From UBA6109 sp964506465 (GTDB lineage: Bacteria; Desulfobacterota; Syntrophia; Syntrophales; UBA6109): a stretch of DNA of 64,000 nucleotides. Both the position numbers and the translations under genes were made by a program. The notes below the pieces were generated by a model. That model was not told where the DNA came from and made no database searches. It was given only the letters and a program-made list of their open reading frames with translations. Of this stretch, positions 15,190 through 24,607 are shown in pieces. Location of the stretch: the NCBI GenBank assembly GCA_964506465.1, contig CAZDLM010000008.1:1-64000 (forward strand), read 5' to 3'. Position 1 is the first letter of the stretch; each line of letters opens with the position of its first letter.

Positions 15190-15423
15190 GCTTGCTTATC
15201 CCTTCTGTACAACCCGCATCCGCCGGCAGCCCTATGGAAAGAATCCGACGCCCCGGCCGTCTCCGGACGCCGGACTCCTTTCCGATCCTGTCGCCGGCTA
15301 TCGCGCGCAACGAGGCGGAACACGGGCGCACCCTACAATCAGGCAAATGCGTTGTCAACCGCCACAGTCCGCCTCCGGAACGGTTCGGCTTCAGAGATCT
15401 CCCGGATTCGATGCGCTGGCACC

Positions 15424-15475
15424 TTGAAACCCCCGCCGCAATCTGCTATAGTGAAATCCCTGAGATTATTCAGGG
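15424..15475 (+). promoter_or_regulatory. extended -10 promoter with 5' hairpin
   Basis: TTGAAA at 15424-15429 and TATAGT at 15447-15452 are 17 bp apart, and TGC directly before the -10 box makes it an extended type. The start site would be near 15458. There, CCCTGA (15458-15463) pairs with TCAGGG (15470-15475), placing a hairpin at the extreme 5' end of the mRNA, just ahead of the AAAGGAG site of the Usp gene. Confidence 0.65.
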
Positions 15476-15495
15476 AATTAAAGGAGAACAAATTC

Positions 15496-15969
15496 ATGCC
15501 GGTGAAAATCAAGAAGATCCTGTACGCGACGGACCTGTCTGCGACGTCGCCGACTGCTTACCTATATGCGGTGAAGCTAGCCAAGGCGTTGGAAGCAGAG
15601 ATCGTGATATTGCATGTTTTCGAGGAGTTGCTGCAGACCCAGTCCGTTCCCCATTATTTCAAGAACGTGGTCGACCAATACTACGAGACGTTCAAGACGG
15701 AAGGGCACCAGGAAATCCGCGACCGTCTGGAGAGACTGTGCGTTACGGAATTCAAGGACGACCCCGAATGCACTGACATGGTGGAAGCGATCGAAGTCGT
15801 CATAGGATATCCTTTCTCGGAAATTCTCGCCAAGGCCGACAAACACGACTGCGACATGATCGTCATCGGCTCCCATGGAAAGGGCACGCTGAATCACACC
15901 ATGCTGGGAAGCGTCGCGCAACGCCTTCTTCGCAGCACCCGAAAGCCGGTGCTTGTGGTGCCCATCTGA
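15496..15969 (+). CDS. universal stress protein (UspA family)
   Basis: 157 residues from the ATG behind AAAGGAGAAC. It begins KIKKILYATDLSATS and ends with the ATP-binding pattern DMIVIGSHGKGTLNHTMLGS and RKPVLVVPI, the G-2x-G-9x-G(S/T) nucleotide loop of ATP-binding Usp proteins. Usp proteins help cells survive starvation and stress; the precise role varies. It is a single-gene transcript with a strong promoter of its own. A second Usp gene lies within the catabolic island (49423-49881). Confidence 0.9.
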   Translation: MPVKIKKILYATDLSATSPTAYLYAVKLAKALEAEIVILHVFEELLQTQSVPHYFKNVVDQYYETFKTEGHQEIRDRLERLCVTEFKDDPECTDMVEAIEVVIGYPFSEILAKADKHDCDMIVIGSHGKGTLNHTMLGSVAQRLLRSTRKPVLVVPI

Positions 15970-16008
15970 GCCCGGTTGGGGTGGAACGCGAATCTTTCTC
16001 CCGGCAGA

Positions 16009-17292
16009 TCAGCGCTTCCGCTTTAAAAGCAGCGGAGCGGTTGTCCCCTCGACCCCGGTCAATCCCAGAATGGTGAGGAGGACCCGCTGCGGCCCCAGGT
16101 AGGCGTCCGTGGGATCGAACCATTCGTCCAGCGAGTGATTGTTGTCCTCCTTCCCGCCGCCGCTCAGGGTAACAGCCGGGATTCCCAGGCTGATGGGCAG
16201 ATTGGAATCGGTGCTGCTTCCGGTTCCCAGGTTCGGCGTCTGACCGATCGCCTGCGTGGAAGCCCACGCCGCCTGGACGATTGCGCTGTCGGACGGCTGG
16301 ACGCCCGCCGGCCGATTCCCCACCAGTTTGGTCTGCACCGTGATCTTGTCGCTGTTCCAGCGGGCGTTTTCGTCGGCCGCCGCCTTCTTGAGGATGTCGA
16401 AGAACCTGGCCTCAATCTCCAGGAGTTCCGTCTCCCGGTTCGACCGCATATCCATCAGCAGTTTCGCTTCCGCCGCAATCGAGTTGACCGAGCTGCCCCC
16501 GCTGACGACGCCCACGGTAAAAGTGGTCTTCGGATCGGCGGGGGGTCTCAGCTCGGCGATCGCGGCGATCGCCCGCCCCATGGCGTGGATGGCGCTCGGA
16601 CGGCCGAAGGCGGAAAAGCTGTGCCCCCCCGGACCGCTGAAGATGACCTCGTAGCGATGGGAGCCGGTGGCTATGTAGGTGATCTTTCCCAGGCCGGTGC
16701 CGTCGATGGAGAGAAATCCGTCGATATCCTGCATGTCTCTGAAGAGCGCCCTGACGCCCCGGAGGTCGCCGAACCCCTCTTCTCCGACGTTGCCGCAGAA
16801 GACGATGTCGCCGACGGTCTTGATTCCGGCGGCGTTGAAAGCGCGGACGACCGCCAGAAGGGCCGCGAGTCCCCGAGCGTCATCGCCGATGCCCGGCGCG
16901 TAGAGCTTGCCGTCCTTCTCTTTCACGGTCACGTCCGTGCCGGCCGCAAAGACCGTATCGAGATGTGCAGCGACCAGCAGTTTCGGACCGTTCCCCGCCC
17001 CCGGCCGCAGGCCGAAGACATTGCCCTCCCTGTCCATCTGCACATCCCTGAGTCCGAGGGCCGCGAGTCGTTTCTGGAAGTCCATGGCCCGGACCCGCTC
17101 CTCGAACGGCGGAGCGGGGATCTCGCAGATCTGTCGCTGTTCTTGAACCGTATTGGCATGATCGGCCTTGAGAAAATCCAGTCCCTTCTGAACGGCCGGC
17201 AGGGCTTTGAGCCGGGTGTAGGCCTCCGTTACCGCTGGGGAGACCGCATAGGAAGTCGTCTGCGGCTTCATGTTCATGGCAATCCTCCTCAT
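16009..17292 (-). CDS. M20 family metallopeptidase
   Basis: 427 residues, without a signal peptide, so probably cytoplasmic. M20 zinc-ligand motifs appear in order: VAAHLDTVF, APGIGDDARG, GNVGEEGFGDLRG and, near the end, DNNHSLDEWFDP. A dimerisation (lid) domain is indicated by SGPGGHSFSAFGRPSAI. It is a tripeptidase/PepT-like or aminoacylase-like enzyme, cleaving peptide or amide bonds at the N-terminus of small substrates. Two starts are possible (17292 or ATG 17277). With the adjacent decarboxylase and D-aminoacylase it suggests amino-acid or peptide use. Confidence 0.8.
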   Translation of the reverse strand: MRRIAMNMKPQTTSYAVSPAVTEAYTRLKALPAVQKGLDFLKADHANTVQEQRQICEIPAPPFEERVRAMDFQKRLAALGLRDVQMDREGNVFGLRPGAGNGPKLLVAAHLDTVFAAGTDVTVKEKDGKLYAPGIGDDARGLAALLAVVRAFNAAGIKTVGDIVFCGNVGEEGFGDLRGVRALFRDMQDIDGFLSIDGTGLGKITYIATGSHRYEVIFSGPGGHSFSAFGRPSAIHAMGRAIAAIAELRPPADPKTTFTVGVVSGGSSVNSIAAEAKLLMDMRSNRETELLEIEARFFDILKKAAADENARWNSDKITVQTKLVGNRPAGVQPSDSAIVQAAWASTQAIGQTPNLGTGSSTDSNLPISLGIPAVTLSGGGKEDNNHSLDEWFDPTDAYLGPQRVLLTILGLTGVEGTTAPLLLKRKR

Positions 17293-17439
17293 GCTGTTGT
17301 GGGTGTAGACATCCGCGCCGGAACCCGAGGGCTCCTGAGAGTGCGCCTATTATAATCGCCGTCCTGGAAAAGAGCACGCGTTAATCCGCACCCCCTGCGG
17401 CGGGCGGTCCCGTTCTCGGGCCCGACGTCCGCATTCCCG

Positions 17440-19296
17440 TCACCGGCGGTAGATGTGGCCGATGACCCGCTCCATCGCCCGCATGAAGTTCTCCCAGTAG
17501 ATCTCGTAGGTCGTGTGGCTCGTCAGGTAGGGGGTCAGGATGCAGGAGCGCAGGATGTAGACGCTCTGCAGCCGCTCCCACTCGCCGGCGGCGATGCCGG
17601 CGCGCGCGGCGAACGCCCGGGGCGTATCGCCGTATTCTTCGCCGGTCAGGGAGGTCTTCGAAAGGAGGAAGTCATTGCTGTAAAGCGGCCCGGATTTGTA
17701 GGAGCAGCGCTCGTAGATCGCCTCGTTGAGGCGGTTCATCGCCTCCAGGCTGCCGTTGCCGATCTCGTGGAAGACGTAATCGACGATATTGATGTCCGGC
17801 CGGGCGAGCGGGACCGCCTCGAAGCGCCGGCCCGCGACCTCCAGCGGCGCGGCCTTCAGAAGGGAACGGTAGAAGCGGTAGGCTCCTTTGATGCTGTCGC
17901 CGATGATCCGGCCGTAGCCGTCCCTGTTGAGCGGAACGACCTTGTGGGCCATCCAGACGGCGGCGACGGCGGCTCCGGCTTTGGAGCCTTCCATGATGTA
18001 ACTCCCCAGCAGCATCGGGTTGTCATCGCTCTTCTCGAAGACGTAGGCGGCAAAATAGGAGATCAGTTCGATGATCCGGCGGTCGCGGGCGACGACGGCG
18101 CCGGCCGCGTAGGGGACGTAGCCCAACTTGTGGGGGTCGACGGTGATCGAATCGGCTTCGGGCATCGCCTTGAAGGCCTCGTACACCTCGCGAGTCAGCC
18201 AGCGATCATTGCGGTCGCCGGCGCCCCGGCCCTCCGGCGAACCCGTCAACTCCGCGAAGTCCATGAAACGGTCTTCCCCGTCCAGAAAGAGGGCGCGGGC
18301 GTAGCCGCCGTAGGCGGCGTCGATGTGGAGGTAGAAGGAAACGCCCCGGGCGGCGCAGCGCTCCCGGAGGCGGACGATCTCGTGGACCTCGTCCACCGCC
18401 CCCTCCTCGGTGGTGCCGACGACGGCCACCACGGCGAGGATCGGCGTCCGCGCGGCGATCAGTCCGTCGATGATCGTTTCGAGGGCCGACATATCCATCC
18501 GGTAATCCTCCCGCACCGGCACGGGAATCAGGTTGTCCTGGCCGATGCCGAGGATGTCCGCCGCCTTGGTCCAGGAGTAGTGCTTCGACCGGGGGACCAG
18601 GACCTTGCCGAGGCGGCTCCCCGCCATCCCCGCGCCGCGGACGGAGCGGCGCCGCATCTCGTCGAAGCAGCCCGCCGCCTTCGCCCGGTCGGCGAGCTCG
18701 AGAATCGCTCCCGTCGAGAGGTTCAGGAGGCGCCAGTCGTCCATGCCGGCGGTCCATTCCGGCCGGCAGGCCTGGACCGCAAGAGGAATCGACTTGAGGT
18801 TGCGCGCCAGCCAGAGTCCCTCGTAGTTGGCCACGGTGCCGCCGGAGGTGATGTGGCCCCAGGCCCGTTCGGGTTCGTAACCCATGAGTTTGGCGAGCTG
18901 GCGGCCCACCTCGATCTCCAGGGCTGTCGTCGCCGGCGACCCCTCGAAGGCGCAGTTGTTGGGATTGTACAGGAGCGTCAGCATGTAGCCGAGGTTGGCG
19001 GCGATGAGGGTGTCGGTGTTCATGTGGCCCAGGTAGCGGGGCGAGAACCAGGGGGTGGAGCTTAGCTGGAGGTTCCCGGCGAGGTCGATCAGCGCCTCTC
19101 GGGTCTTCTGGAGCGTCGCCGCAAAGTCGGGCCGGTCCTGTTCCTCTCCGGTCACCACCGGGGCATCGTCGGGATGGAAATACCGCCGCCACTGGGCGTG
19201 GTCATCCATGAGATAGTTGAGCATCTGCTTGAAGAACTCGTAGTTCTCCGACTTGGGTCCGAGGAACAGGGCTTTGACGTTGATCGGGTCGGTCAT
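17440..19296 (-). CDS. PLP-dependent tyrosine/aromatic amino-acid decarboxylase
   Basis: 618 residues, the length of bacterial tyrosine decarboxylases. NNCAFEGSPATTALEIEVG, WGHITSGGTVANYEGLWLAR and SITVDPHKLGYVPYAAGAVV are close to that family. K390 in the DPHK motif should carry the pyridoxal phosphate, and H239 in SKHYSW lies at the ring-stacking position. It converts an aromatic L-amino acid to its amine plus CO2; tyrosine is the best guess, but substrate choice needs assay. No amino-acid/amine antiporter gene is adjacent, unlike the acid-resistance operons of lactobacilli. It is divergent from the D-aminoacylase gene. Confidence 0.8.
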   Translation of the reverse strand: MTDPINVKALFLGPKSENYEFFKQMLNYLMDDHAQWRRYFHPDDAPVVTGEEQDRPDFAATLQKTREALIDLAGNLQLSSTPWFSPRYLGHMNTDTLIAANLGYMLTLLYNPNNCAFEGSPATTALEIEVGRQLAKLMGYEPERAWGHITSGGTVANYEGLWLARNLKSIPLAVQACRPEWTAGMDDWRLLNLSTGAILELADRAKAAGCFDEMRRRSVRGAGMAGSRLGKVLVPRSKHYSWTKAADILGIGQDNLIPVPVREDYRMDMSALETIIDGLIAARTPILAVVAVVGTTEEGAVDEVHEIVRLRERCAARGVSFYLHIDAAYGGYARALFLDGEDRFMDFAELTGSPEGRGAGDRNDRWLTREVYEAFKAMPEADSITVDPHKLGYVPYAAGAVVARDRRIIELISYFAAYVFEKSDDNPMLLGSYIMEGSKAGAAVAAVWMAHKVVPLNRDGYGRIIGDSIKGAYRFYRSLLKAAPLEVAGRRFEAVPLARPDINIVDYVFHEIGNGSLEAMNRLNEAIYERCSYKSGPLYSNDFLLSKTSLTGEEYGDTPRAFAARAGIAAGEWERLQSVYILRSCILTPYLTSHTTYEIYWENFMRAMERVIGHIYRR

Positions 19297-19606
19297 GGCA
19301 TCCCCATCGATGGAAGTCGTTACGTTTCAAAAGGGAACATAAGACGCGCCGGTCCCGCATGTCAACTTCATCATGAATTCCGGCGCATGCCCACCACAGG
19401 CTCCGGCATTCCCCCACGGGCGGGAATCCGCTGTTTCAGCCCGGCACAGGAAATAGGCATCCTTTCACGTGAGATTATGATAGAGTCGGGGCGGCAGGTC
19501 GGGTTCCGGGAAACGGAACGCCGTCCGGAGGCTCAGCATTGAACGTTGCGGACCGCGATGTTGCGGCGAAGAACATGAACCAGTCCAAAGATAGGGGGGA
19601 CATGCA

Positions 19607-21250
19607 ATGATTACGCGACGGGATTTCCTGAAAGGCGCAGTGGTGACGAGCACTGCTTGTCTGGTCGGTCCTCTTGCCTCGTACGGCGCGGACAACAGCG
19701 GGTACGATACGATCGTCCGGAACGGGACCCTCTACGATGGAACACTGGCGCGGCCGCGCATCGCCGACATCGGGATCCGGGGCGACAGGATTGCCGCCAT
19801 CGGCACCGGTCTGGGGAACGCGGCAAGGACGATCGACGCCTCCGGTCTGATCGTGACGCCGGGTTTTATCGACGTTCATCATCACGCGGATATCACGTTC
19901 AAGATCTTCGGGAAGGAAAGAGCCGATGAGGCTTCCAGGATATCCAGCCTGACCGGGAACTACAACTATGCCTACCAGGGCGTCACGACCGTCGTGACGG
20001 GGAACTGCGGGCTCGGCTATGCCAGGATCGGCGAGTTTCATGACATTCTTGCCCAGGTGAGATTCGGCAGCAACGACTACCACCTGGCTCCGCACGGGGT
20101 GATACGGCAGGAACTCTTCGGCGAACATCAGCCGCGGAAGCTGACCCCGGGCGAGCTGGAGGCCATGAGGAAAAGGGTCGCCGAAGAAATGGAGGCGGGC
20201 GCCGTCGGCATGTCGTGCGGCCTGGAATATGCGCCGGGTTCGCTCACGGACACGGACGAGCTGATCGCACTGGCCAAAGTCGTCAAGCGATACAACGGCG
20301 TCTATGTCACTCATATCCGCGATCTGACGGGAACCGTGTACCCGGACGGGCGGATCGGAGTCATCGAAGCGCTGAAAGAGGCGATAGAGATCGGCAGGAA
20401 GGTAGGGGTCCCGGTTCAGATCTCTCACATCCAGATCAACCAACCCATTTACGGCATGACGGCGCAGCCGATGATCGAACTGATCGCCAAGGCGCGGGCG
20501 GAAGGGATTGACATCACCGCCGACGCCTACCCCTACGATGCCGGCAGCAGTTGGCTGACCATGCTCACGCCTGCCAAGTATAAAACGGACAAGGGCATCC
20601 GGGAGGAGTACAAAAACGCAAGGGGCCGCGCCGAGCTCAAGAAGGCCGTCGAAGAAACGTTTGCATACCTCGGCCCCGAGAAAACGATGATCATCAGCTA
20701 CCCGCAGCGGCCGCATTATGAGGGGCTGACCCTGAAGGAGGTTGCCGACACGGAGGGGAAATCCCCCGCTGACATGTATGTGGATATCGTTTGCTCAAAC
20801 GACGCTCCGCAGGCCATCATGAACGACCAGGACATGCGGAACGTGAAGGCGTTCCTGAGAAACAGCGATTTCGTTTTCGTGATCTCGGACGGATGGACGA
20901 CCATCAAGGACGTCGGAAAGCCGCATCCCAGGTGCTACGGCGCATACCCGAAGATGATCAAGACGTTCGCCATGGACGAGAAGGCCATGGACCTGTCCGC
21001 CGTCGTCAGGGCCATGACCTCGCTGCCCGCCGAAAAGTTCCGGATGACCAAGAGGGGCAAACTGGACGCCGGGTATTTTGCGGATATCGCCGTGATCGAT
21101 CCGAAGAGACTCGCGGACCACGCGACCTACAAGAAACCGCACCAGTATTCAACCGGTGTGGAGTATCTTTTTGTGAACGGGGCCCTTGCGATCGACAGAG
21201 GCACGGCCACAAATGAACGGAGAGGCAAGGCGTCGAAAAGGGCAACCTGA
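19607..21250 (+). CDS. Tat-exported N-acyl-D-amino-acid deacylase
   Basis: 547 residues. The N-terminus TRRDFLKGAVVTSTACLVGP is a twin-arginine signal with the RRDFLK motif, so the folded enzyme is exported. The amidohydrolase fold follows: DTIVRNGTLYDGT, the metal-binding FIDVHHHADI, NYAYQGVTTVVTGNCG and a late DGWTTIKDVGKPHPR. This sequence order is that of D-aminoacylases, which remove acyl groups from N-acyl-D-amino acids; related dihydropyrimidinases cannot be excluded. The gene ends 8 bp before the convergent oxidoreductase gene. Intergenic DNA upstream (19297-19606) is shared with the divergent decarboxylase. Confidence 0.8.
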   Translation: MITRRDFLKGAVVTSTACLVGPLASYGADNSGYDTIVRNGTLYDGTLARPRIADIGIRGDRIAAIGTGLGNAARTIDASGLIVTPGFIDVHHHADITFKIFGKERADEASRISSLTGNYNYAYQGVTTVVTGNCGLGYARIGEFHDILAQVRFGSNDYHLAPHGVIRQELFGEHQPRKLTPGELEAMRKRVAEEMEAGAVGMSCGLEYAPGSLTDTDELIALAKVVKRYNGVYVTHIRDLTGTVYPDGRIGVIEALKEAIEIGRKVGVPVQISHIQINQPIYGMTAQPMIELIAKARAEGIDITADAYPYDAGSSWLTMLTPAKYKTDKGIREEYKNARGRAELKKAVEETFAYLGPEKTMIISYPQRPHYEGLTLKEVADTEGKSPADMYVDIVCSNDAPQAIMNDQDMRNVKAFLRNSDFVFVISDGWTTIKDVGKPHPRCYGAYPKMIKTFAMDEKAMDLSAVVRAMTSLPAEKFRMTKRGKLDAGYFADIAVIDPKRLADHATYKKPHQYSTGVEYLFVNGALAIDRGTATNERRGKASKRAT

Positions 21251-21258
21251 AGGCCGGC

Positions 21259-23412
21259 TCAGTCGGTGAGCTTCCTTTCAGCAGGCCGCCGGGTATTCTG
21301 CTGCGTTCCGGATGACTTCTTTGAGACGTTCTCCAATCTCACATACTGCCGGTAGTACGCGGCGCCCCCGCCCATGTCGGTAAGACCGGCGGCGATGATC
21401 TGATTGGCGCCGCCGCCCAGCTTCGCCCAGTCGCCTCTCCGGTAGAGCACGACGCCCGGATGAAGCCCGGGAAGGCGGTGGACAGTCACCTTGAGACTTC
21501 CTTGGGGCGACACCAGCCAGGATTCCCGATCTGTACGCAGATGCTCCAGCGCGGCGCTGTCCGGCGCGATCCAGACGGGCGGAACCGACGGGTGCCGATC
21601 CGGCGGGATCTGGGAATGCACGGCGTCTCCCCGGATCAGCGTGAGGAGGCGCAGCGGGTACCCGGGCGGGGGCGGCGGCTCATCGTGGAGTTCCGCCGGG
21701 AACCGGTATCTTCCGTCGGGGTGATCGAATTTCATCCCCGCGTAGGCCACCGCCGGCCGCCTGGCGCGGACAAATCCCCTCTCCCGCAGTTGCTCCAGGG
21801 AAACGTCCAGGTAGGGCGACGCGAGGGAGGCGCGGAAACAGGCGTCGGGATCCGGCAGCGGAATGGGCGGATCGAGACGCACGCCCAGCTCCGAAAGGAT
21901 CCAGTAATCGCTTGCCGCCTCCCCCGGGGCATCCAAGACTTTCGGGGCGTGGTGCACGAAGTCGTGCAGATACGAGCCCACGATGTCTTCCTGTTCGAGC
22001 ATGAACGCCGAGGGCAGGAAGAGATCCGCCCTCTCGGCGGTATCGGTCATGAAGCCGTCGACGACCACCTTGAAATCCACCTTCTCGAAGGCCCGGACGA
22101 TCTCGCGAAAGTCGGGCGCCTGGTTGACGACGTTGGAGCCGTTGACCCAGATCATGCGGATCGGCGGGTCTTGCGCCGCGAGGATCTCGCGGCCGATGAC
22201 AGGAAGGAGCAGGGATCTCCGCGATCGGCCCGGGGGAACTTGCGCCCAGTCGAGGTTGAGGTTCCTCAGCGTGGGCCGGTGATAGTAGCTGCCCCCGCCG
22301 GAGCACCCGAGGTTTCCGGAGAGCATCGCGACGGCGTTGATGAAGCGCACGTTTTCGCCTCCCCGGTCGTACCGCTGCAAGCCCGCCCCGATGAGAGTGG
22401 CCGTCGGCCCCTCCTCCAGGTACCAGGACGCAATCTTCTCGACGTCATCCGCGCCCACCTCGCAGGCGGCGCAAAGCCCTGCCCGATCCTGCTTCATGAC
22501 CAGATTCAGGAACTCGGGCCCATTGGCTGCGTGCTTCAGGATGTCGGCGCGGATCCGCCCTCGTTCGAGAAACTGTTGAAGCACGGCCGCCGCGAGAAGC
22601 CGGTCGGTCCCGGGCCGGACCCGGACGCACAGATCCGAGAAAGGTCCGTTGCCATCGCCGCCCGGCGAGATGGTGAGCAGGCGGGTCCCCTGCCGGCGGG
22701 CCTCGCATAACAGGGCCGCCGTGTGGACCGAACTCCGGCACAGATCCTTCCCCCAGTTCACGATGCGCCGCGAATGGAGGATATCGGCCATATCATTGCC
22801 GCAGCGTGAACCGCAATCCGCGTCATAGGCGCTGTATCCCGCGGCGTCGCAGAGCGAGCCCTCCGTCGTGCCGGCCCCGAGGCGGGCAAAGAAGAGCTTG
22901 CCGGCCTGCTTCAGGACGCCCTTGGCGGCATCGCCCTGGATATGGAGGATCGATGCCGGTTCCCGCCGGTATTCCCGGATTTTCTCCGCGCAGAGGTTGA
23001 GGGCATCGTCCCAGGAAACCGGTTTCCATTTTCCGCCCGCGCGCAGAAGAGGGGTGGTGATGCGATGGGGGCTCTGCAGCCGTTCCACAAACCTGCCGAT
23101 CTTCCTGCAGGCAAACCCGGCCGTGAACGGATGATCGGGATTCCCCTGGATGCGGATACGCCCCCGCCGGTCCTTCCCGACAAGAAGGGAGCAGGCGTCG
23201 GGACAGTCCAGGGTGCACGAGGCGACTTCTGCGTGGAAGGATCTGCGCCTTATCGCGCGCCGCGGCGGTTGAAGCTCTCCGGAGCAAGCTCCGGAGAAAC
23301 TTCGATCCCCAGGGAGGGGACCAGGTTTTTTATTCTCTCGCTTACCCCGCGGCAAGCCGCGGGGAATGCGCTCGCTGCCGGATTCGCAGTCGTTTCGATT
23401 GTTCTTCGGCAT
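21259..23412 (-). CDS. molybdopterin oxidoreductase, anaerobic dehydrogenase type
   Basis: The conserved body begins with VASCTLDCPDACSLLVGKD and ends well before the C-terminus, with an N-terminal [4Fe-4S] motif CxxxCxxxC...C (last ligand in GFACRKIGRF). RGDAVHSQIPPDRHPSVPPV and the end part match the molydopterin-dinucleotide-binding domain. The active-site region around SLCDAAGYSAYDADCGSR varies from formate dehydrogenases, so the substrate is unknown. No signal peptide is seen. The start is a problem: ATG 23412 or TTG 23475 would give an odd basic N-terminus that overlaps two palindromic repeats. The gene follows the permease at 23472 closely. Confidence 0.7.
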   Translation of the reverse strand: MPKNNRNDCESGSERIPRGLPRGKRENKKPGPLPGDRSFSGACSGELQPPRRAIRRRSFHAEVASCTLDCPDACSLLVGKDRRGRIRIQGNPDHPFTAGFACRKIGRFVERLQSPHRITTPLLRAGGKWKPVSWDDALNLCAEKIREYRREPASILHIQGDAAKGVLKQAGKLFFARLGAGTTEGSLCDAAGYSAYDADCGSRCGNDMADILHSRRIVNWGKDLCRSSVHTAALLCEARRQGTRLLTISPGGDGNGPFSDLCVRVRPGTDRLLAAAVLQQFLERGRIRADILKHAANGPEFLNLVMKQDRAGLCAACEVGADDVEKIASWYLEEGPTATLIGAGLQRYDRGGENVRFINAVAMLSGNLGCSGGGSYYHRPTLRNLNLDWAQVPPGRSRRSLLLPVIGREILAAQDPPIRMIWVNGSNVVNQAPDFREIVRAFEKVDFKVVVDGFMTDTAERADLFLPSAFMLEQEDIVGSYLHDFVHHAPKVLDAPGEAASDYWILSELGVRLDPPIPLPDPDACFRASLASPYLDVSLEQLRERGFVRARRPAVAYAGMKFDHPDGRYRFPAELHDEPPPPPGYPLRLLTLIRGDAVHSQIPPDRHPSVPPVWIAPDSAALEHLRTDRESWLVSPQGSLKVTVHRLPGLHPGVVLYRRGDWAKLGGGANQIIAAGLTDMGGGAAYYRQYVRLENVSKKSSGTQQNTRRPAERKLTD
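23277..23364. repeat. pair of REP-like palindromes
   Basis: CTCCGGAGC-AA-GCTCCGGAG (23277-23296) and CCCCGCGGC-AA-GCCGCGGGG (23345-23364) are both perfect 9-bp stems around an AA loop, 48 bp apart. Between them TCCCC and GGGGA form a third, smaller hairpin. The uniform GC-AA-GC centre suggests members of one dispersed family. They lie in the reading frame upstream of the molybdopterin enzyme's conserved start. Confidence 0.6.
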
Positions 23413-23471
23413 AAACTCCGCCGGGCCGATTTCCCGCACGTTCGTTTGATGCGGCCGGCCCTTCTCTCCTT

Positions 23472-24575
23472 TCAATAGATCAGAAGATCGACGAGATACC
23501 CGGCCGCGATTGCGACCGCGAAAACGGTGGCCACGAACGCGGAGATCAGCCTCCTCCTGAACATGGATGCGAGGATGATGATTTCCGGGATGCTTGCCCC
23601 CGCTCCGCCGATGATCAGGGCCAGGACCGTTCCAACGCCCATGCCCTTTTCAACCAGCGCGGCGCTGATCGGGATCACCGTTTCCGCGCGGATGTACATC
23701 GGCACGCCGACGGCCGCCGCCGTCGGAATGGACCAGGGATTGCCTGGTCCCGCCAGCCGGACGACGAGGTCCTGGGGAAAGAATCCGTAGATGAAGGCGC
23801 CGATGGCGGCGCCGAGAAGGAGATACCAGAATACCCCCTTGAATGTGTCGACGGCGGACGCTGCAGCCCTTTTCATTTTTTCCTTGAAGGAAACCGTTCC
23901 TGAGGCGCCGCCGGCCTCTGCATCGAAGCTGACGGCGCAGCACGATCCCGGGCCGGTCTTCATCGCCGCGTTTTTGCCATCGCAGCAGCCGCCAGCCGGA
24001 AATGCCGGCAGCGTATTCAAAGTGACAAGGGGAGCGCCTGCGGACGGGCAGCATGCCGCTGCTGCGGGCGCTCCCGAAATGCCGGCTGCGTGCTTCTCTT
24101 CTTTATCGCAGCAGGAATTCTCCAGTGCGACCAACGGCTTGACCTCACTTTCCAGACCCATCTTCGACAGCAGGGCCGCCATTGCCATGGCGCCAAGGAA
24201 CGTCACGACCACATAAGCCGCCGTCACCTTGAGACCGAGAAGCGAAAGGAGGAGCGCGATGATCACGGGGTTCAGAACCGGCGAGGAAAAAAGAAACGCC
24301 ATCACCGGACCGAATGGGACACCGCCCTTCAGGAGGCCGGCCGTGATCGGAACGGTGGAACAGGAGCAGAAGGGTGTGATGGCGCCCAGGCCTGCGCCCA
24401 GCAGATACTGCACCCACGTCATCTTGTCCGAGAGAAAATCCCTGATCCGGGACGGCGGGAGATATTCCGTGAGAACTCCAATGAGAAAGGAAACGGCGAT
24501 AAAGATCAAGACAAGTTCGCCTGCGATCACCAGGAAAAATTGTCCGGCCGTAACAAAGTTATTCATTTCCAGCAT
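23472..24575 (-). CDS. permease of the ArsP/YraQ (DUF318) family with cysteine-rich loop
   Basis: 367 residues. Two permease halves flank a long cytoplasmic or external loop. The first half has the family signature TPFCSCSTVPITAGLLKGG (C70, C72) and SSPVLNPVI; the second half has VGVPMYIRAETVIPISAALV and IIGGAGASIPEI. The loop (150-220) has four CC pairs at 155-156, 175-176, 197-198 and 212-213, a strong sign of soft-metal or metalloid binding. ArsP relatives export trivalent organoarsenicals; others of the family have unknown cargo. A GGAGG site precedes the ATG at 24575. It sits 32 bp behind the padR gene. Confidence 0.75.
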   Translation of the reverse strand: MLEMNNFVTAGQFFLVIAGELVLIFIAVSFLIGVLTEYLPPSRIRDFLSDKMTWVQYLLGAGLGAITPFCSCSTVPITAGLLKGGVPFGPVMAFLFSSPVLNPVIIALLLSLLGLKVTAAYVVVTFLGAMAMAALLSKMGLESEVKPLVALENSCCDKEEKHAAGISGAPAAAACCPSAGAPLVTLNTLPAFPAGGCCDGKNAAMKTGPGSCCAVSFDAEAGGASGTVSFKEKMKRAAASAVDTFKGVFWYLLLGAAIGAFIYGFFPQDLVVRLAGPGNPWSIPTAAAVGVPMYIRAETVIPISAALVEKGMGVGTVLALIIGGAGASIPEIIILASMFRRRLISAFVATVFAVAIAAGYLVDLLIY

Positions 24576-24607
24576 GAATCAAAACCTCCAAAAATTTCTT
24601 CACCCCG

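Noticed and set aside
17455..19065. Long plus-strand frame opposite the decarboxylase
   Set aside because: It has the Arg/Gly/Ala-rich composition of an antisense artefact; the minus-strand gene carries all the motifs.
23277..23364. CRISPR-like repeat structure
   Set aside because: Only two different palindromes are present, without regular spacers or cas genes.
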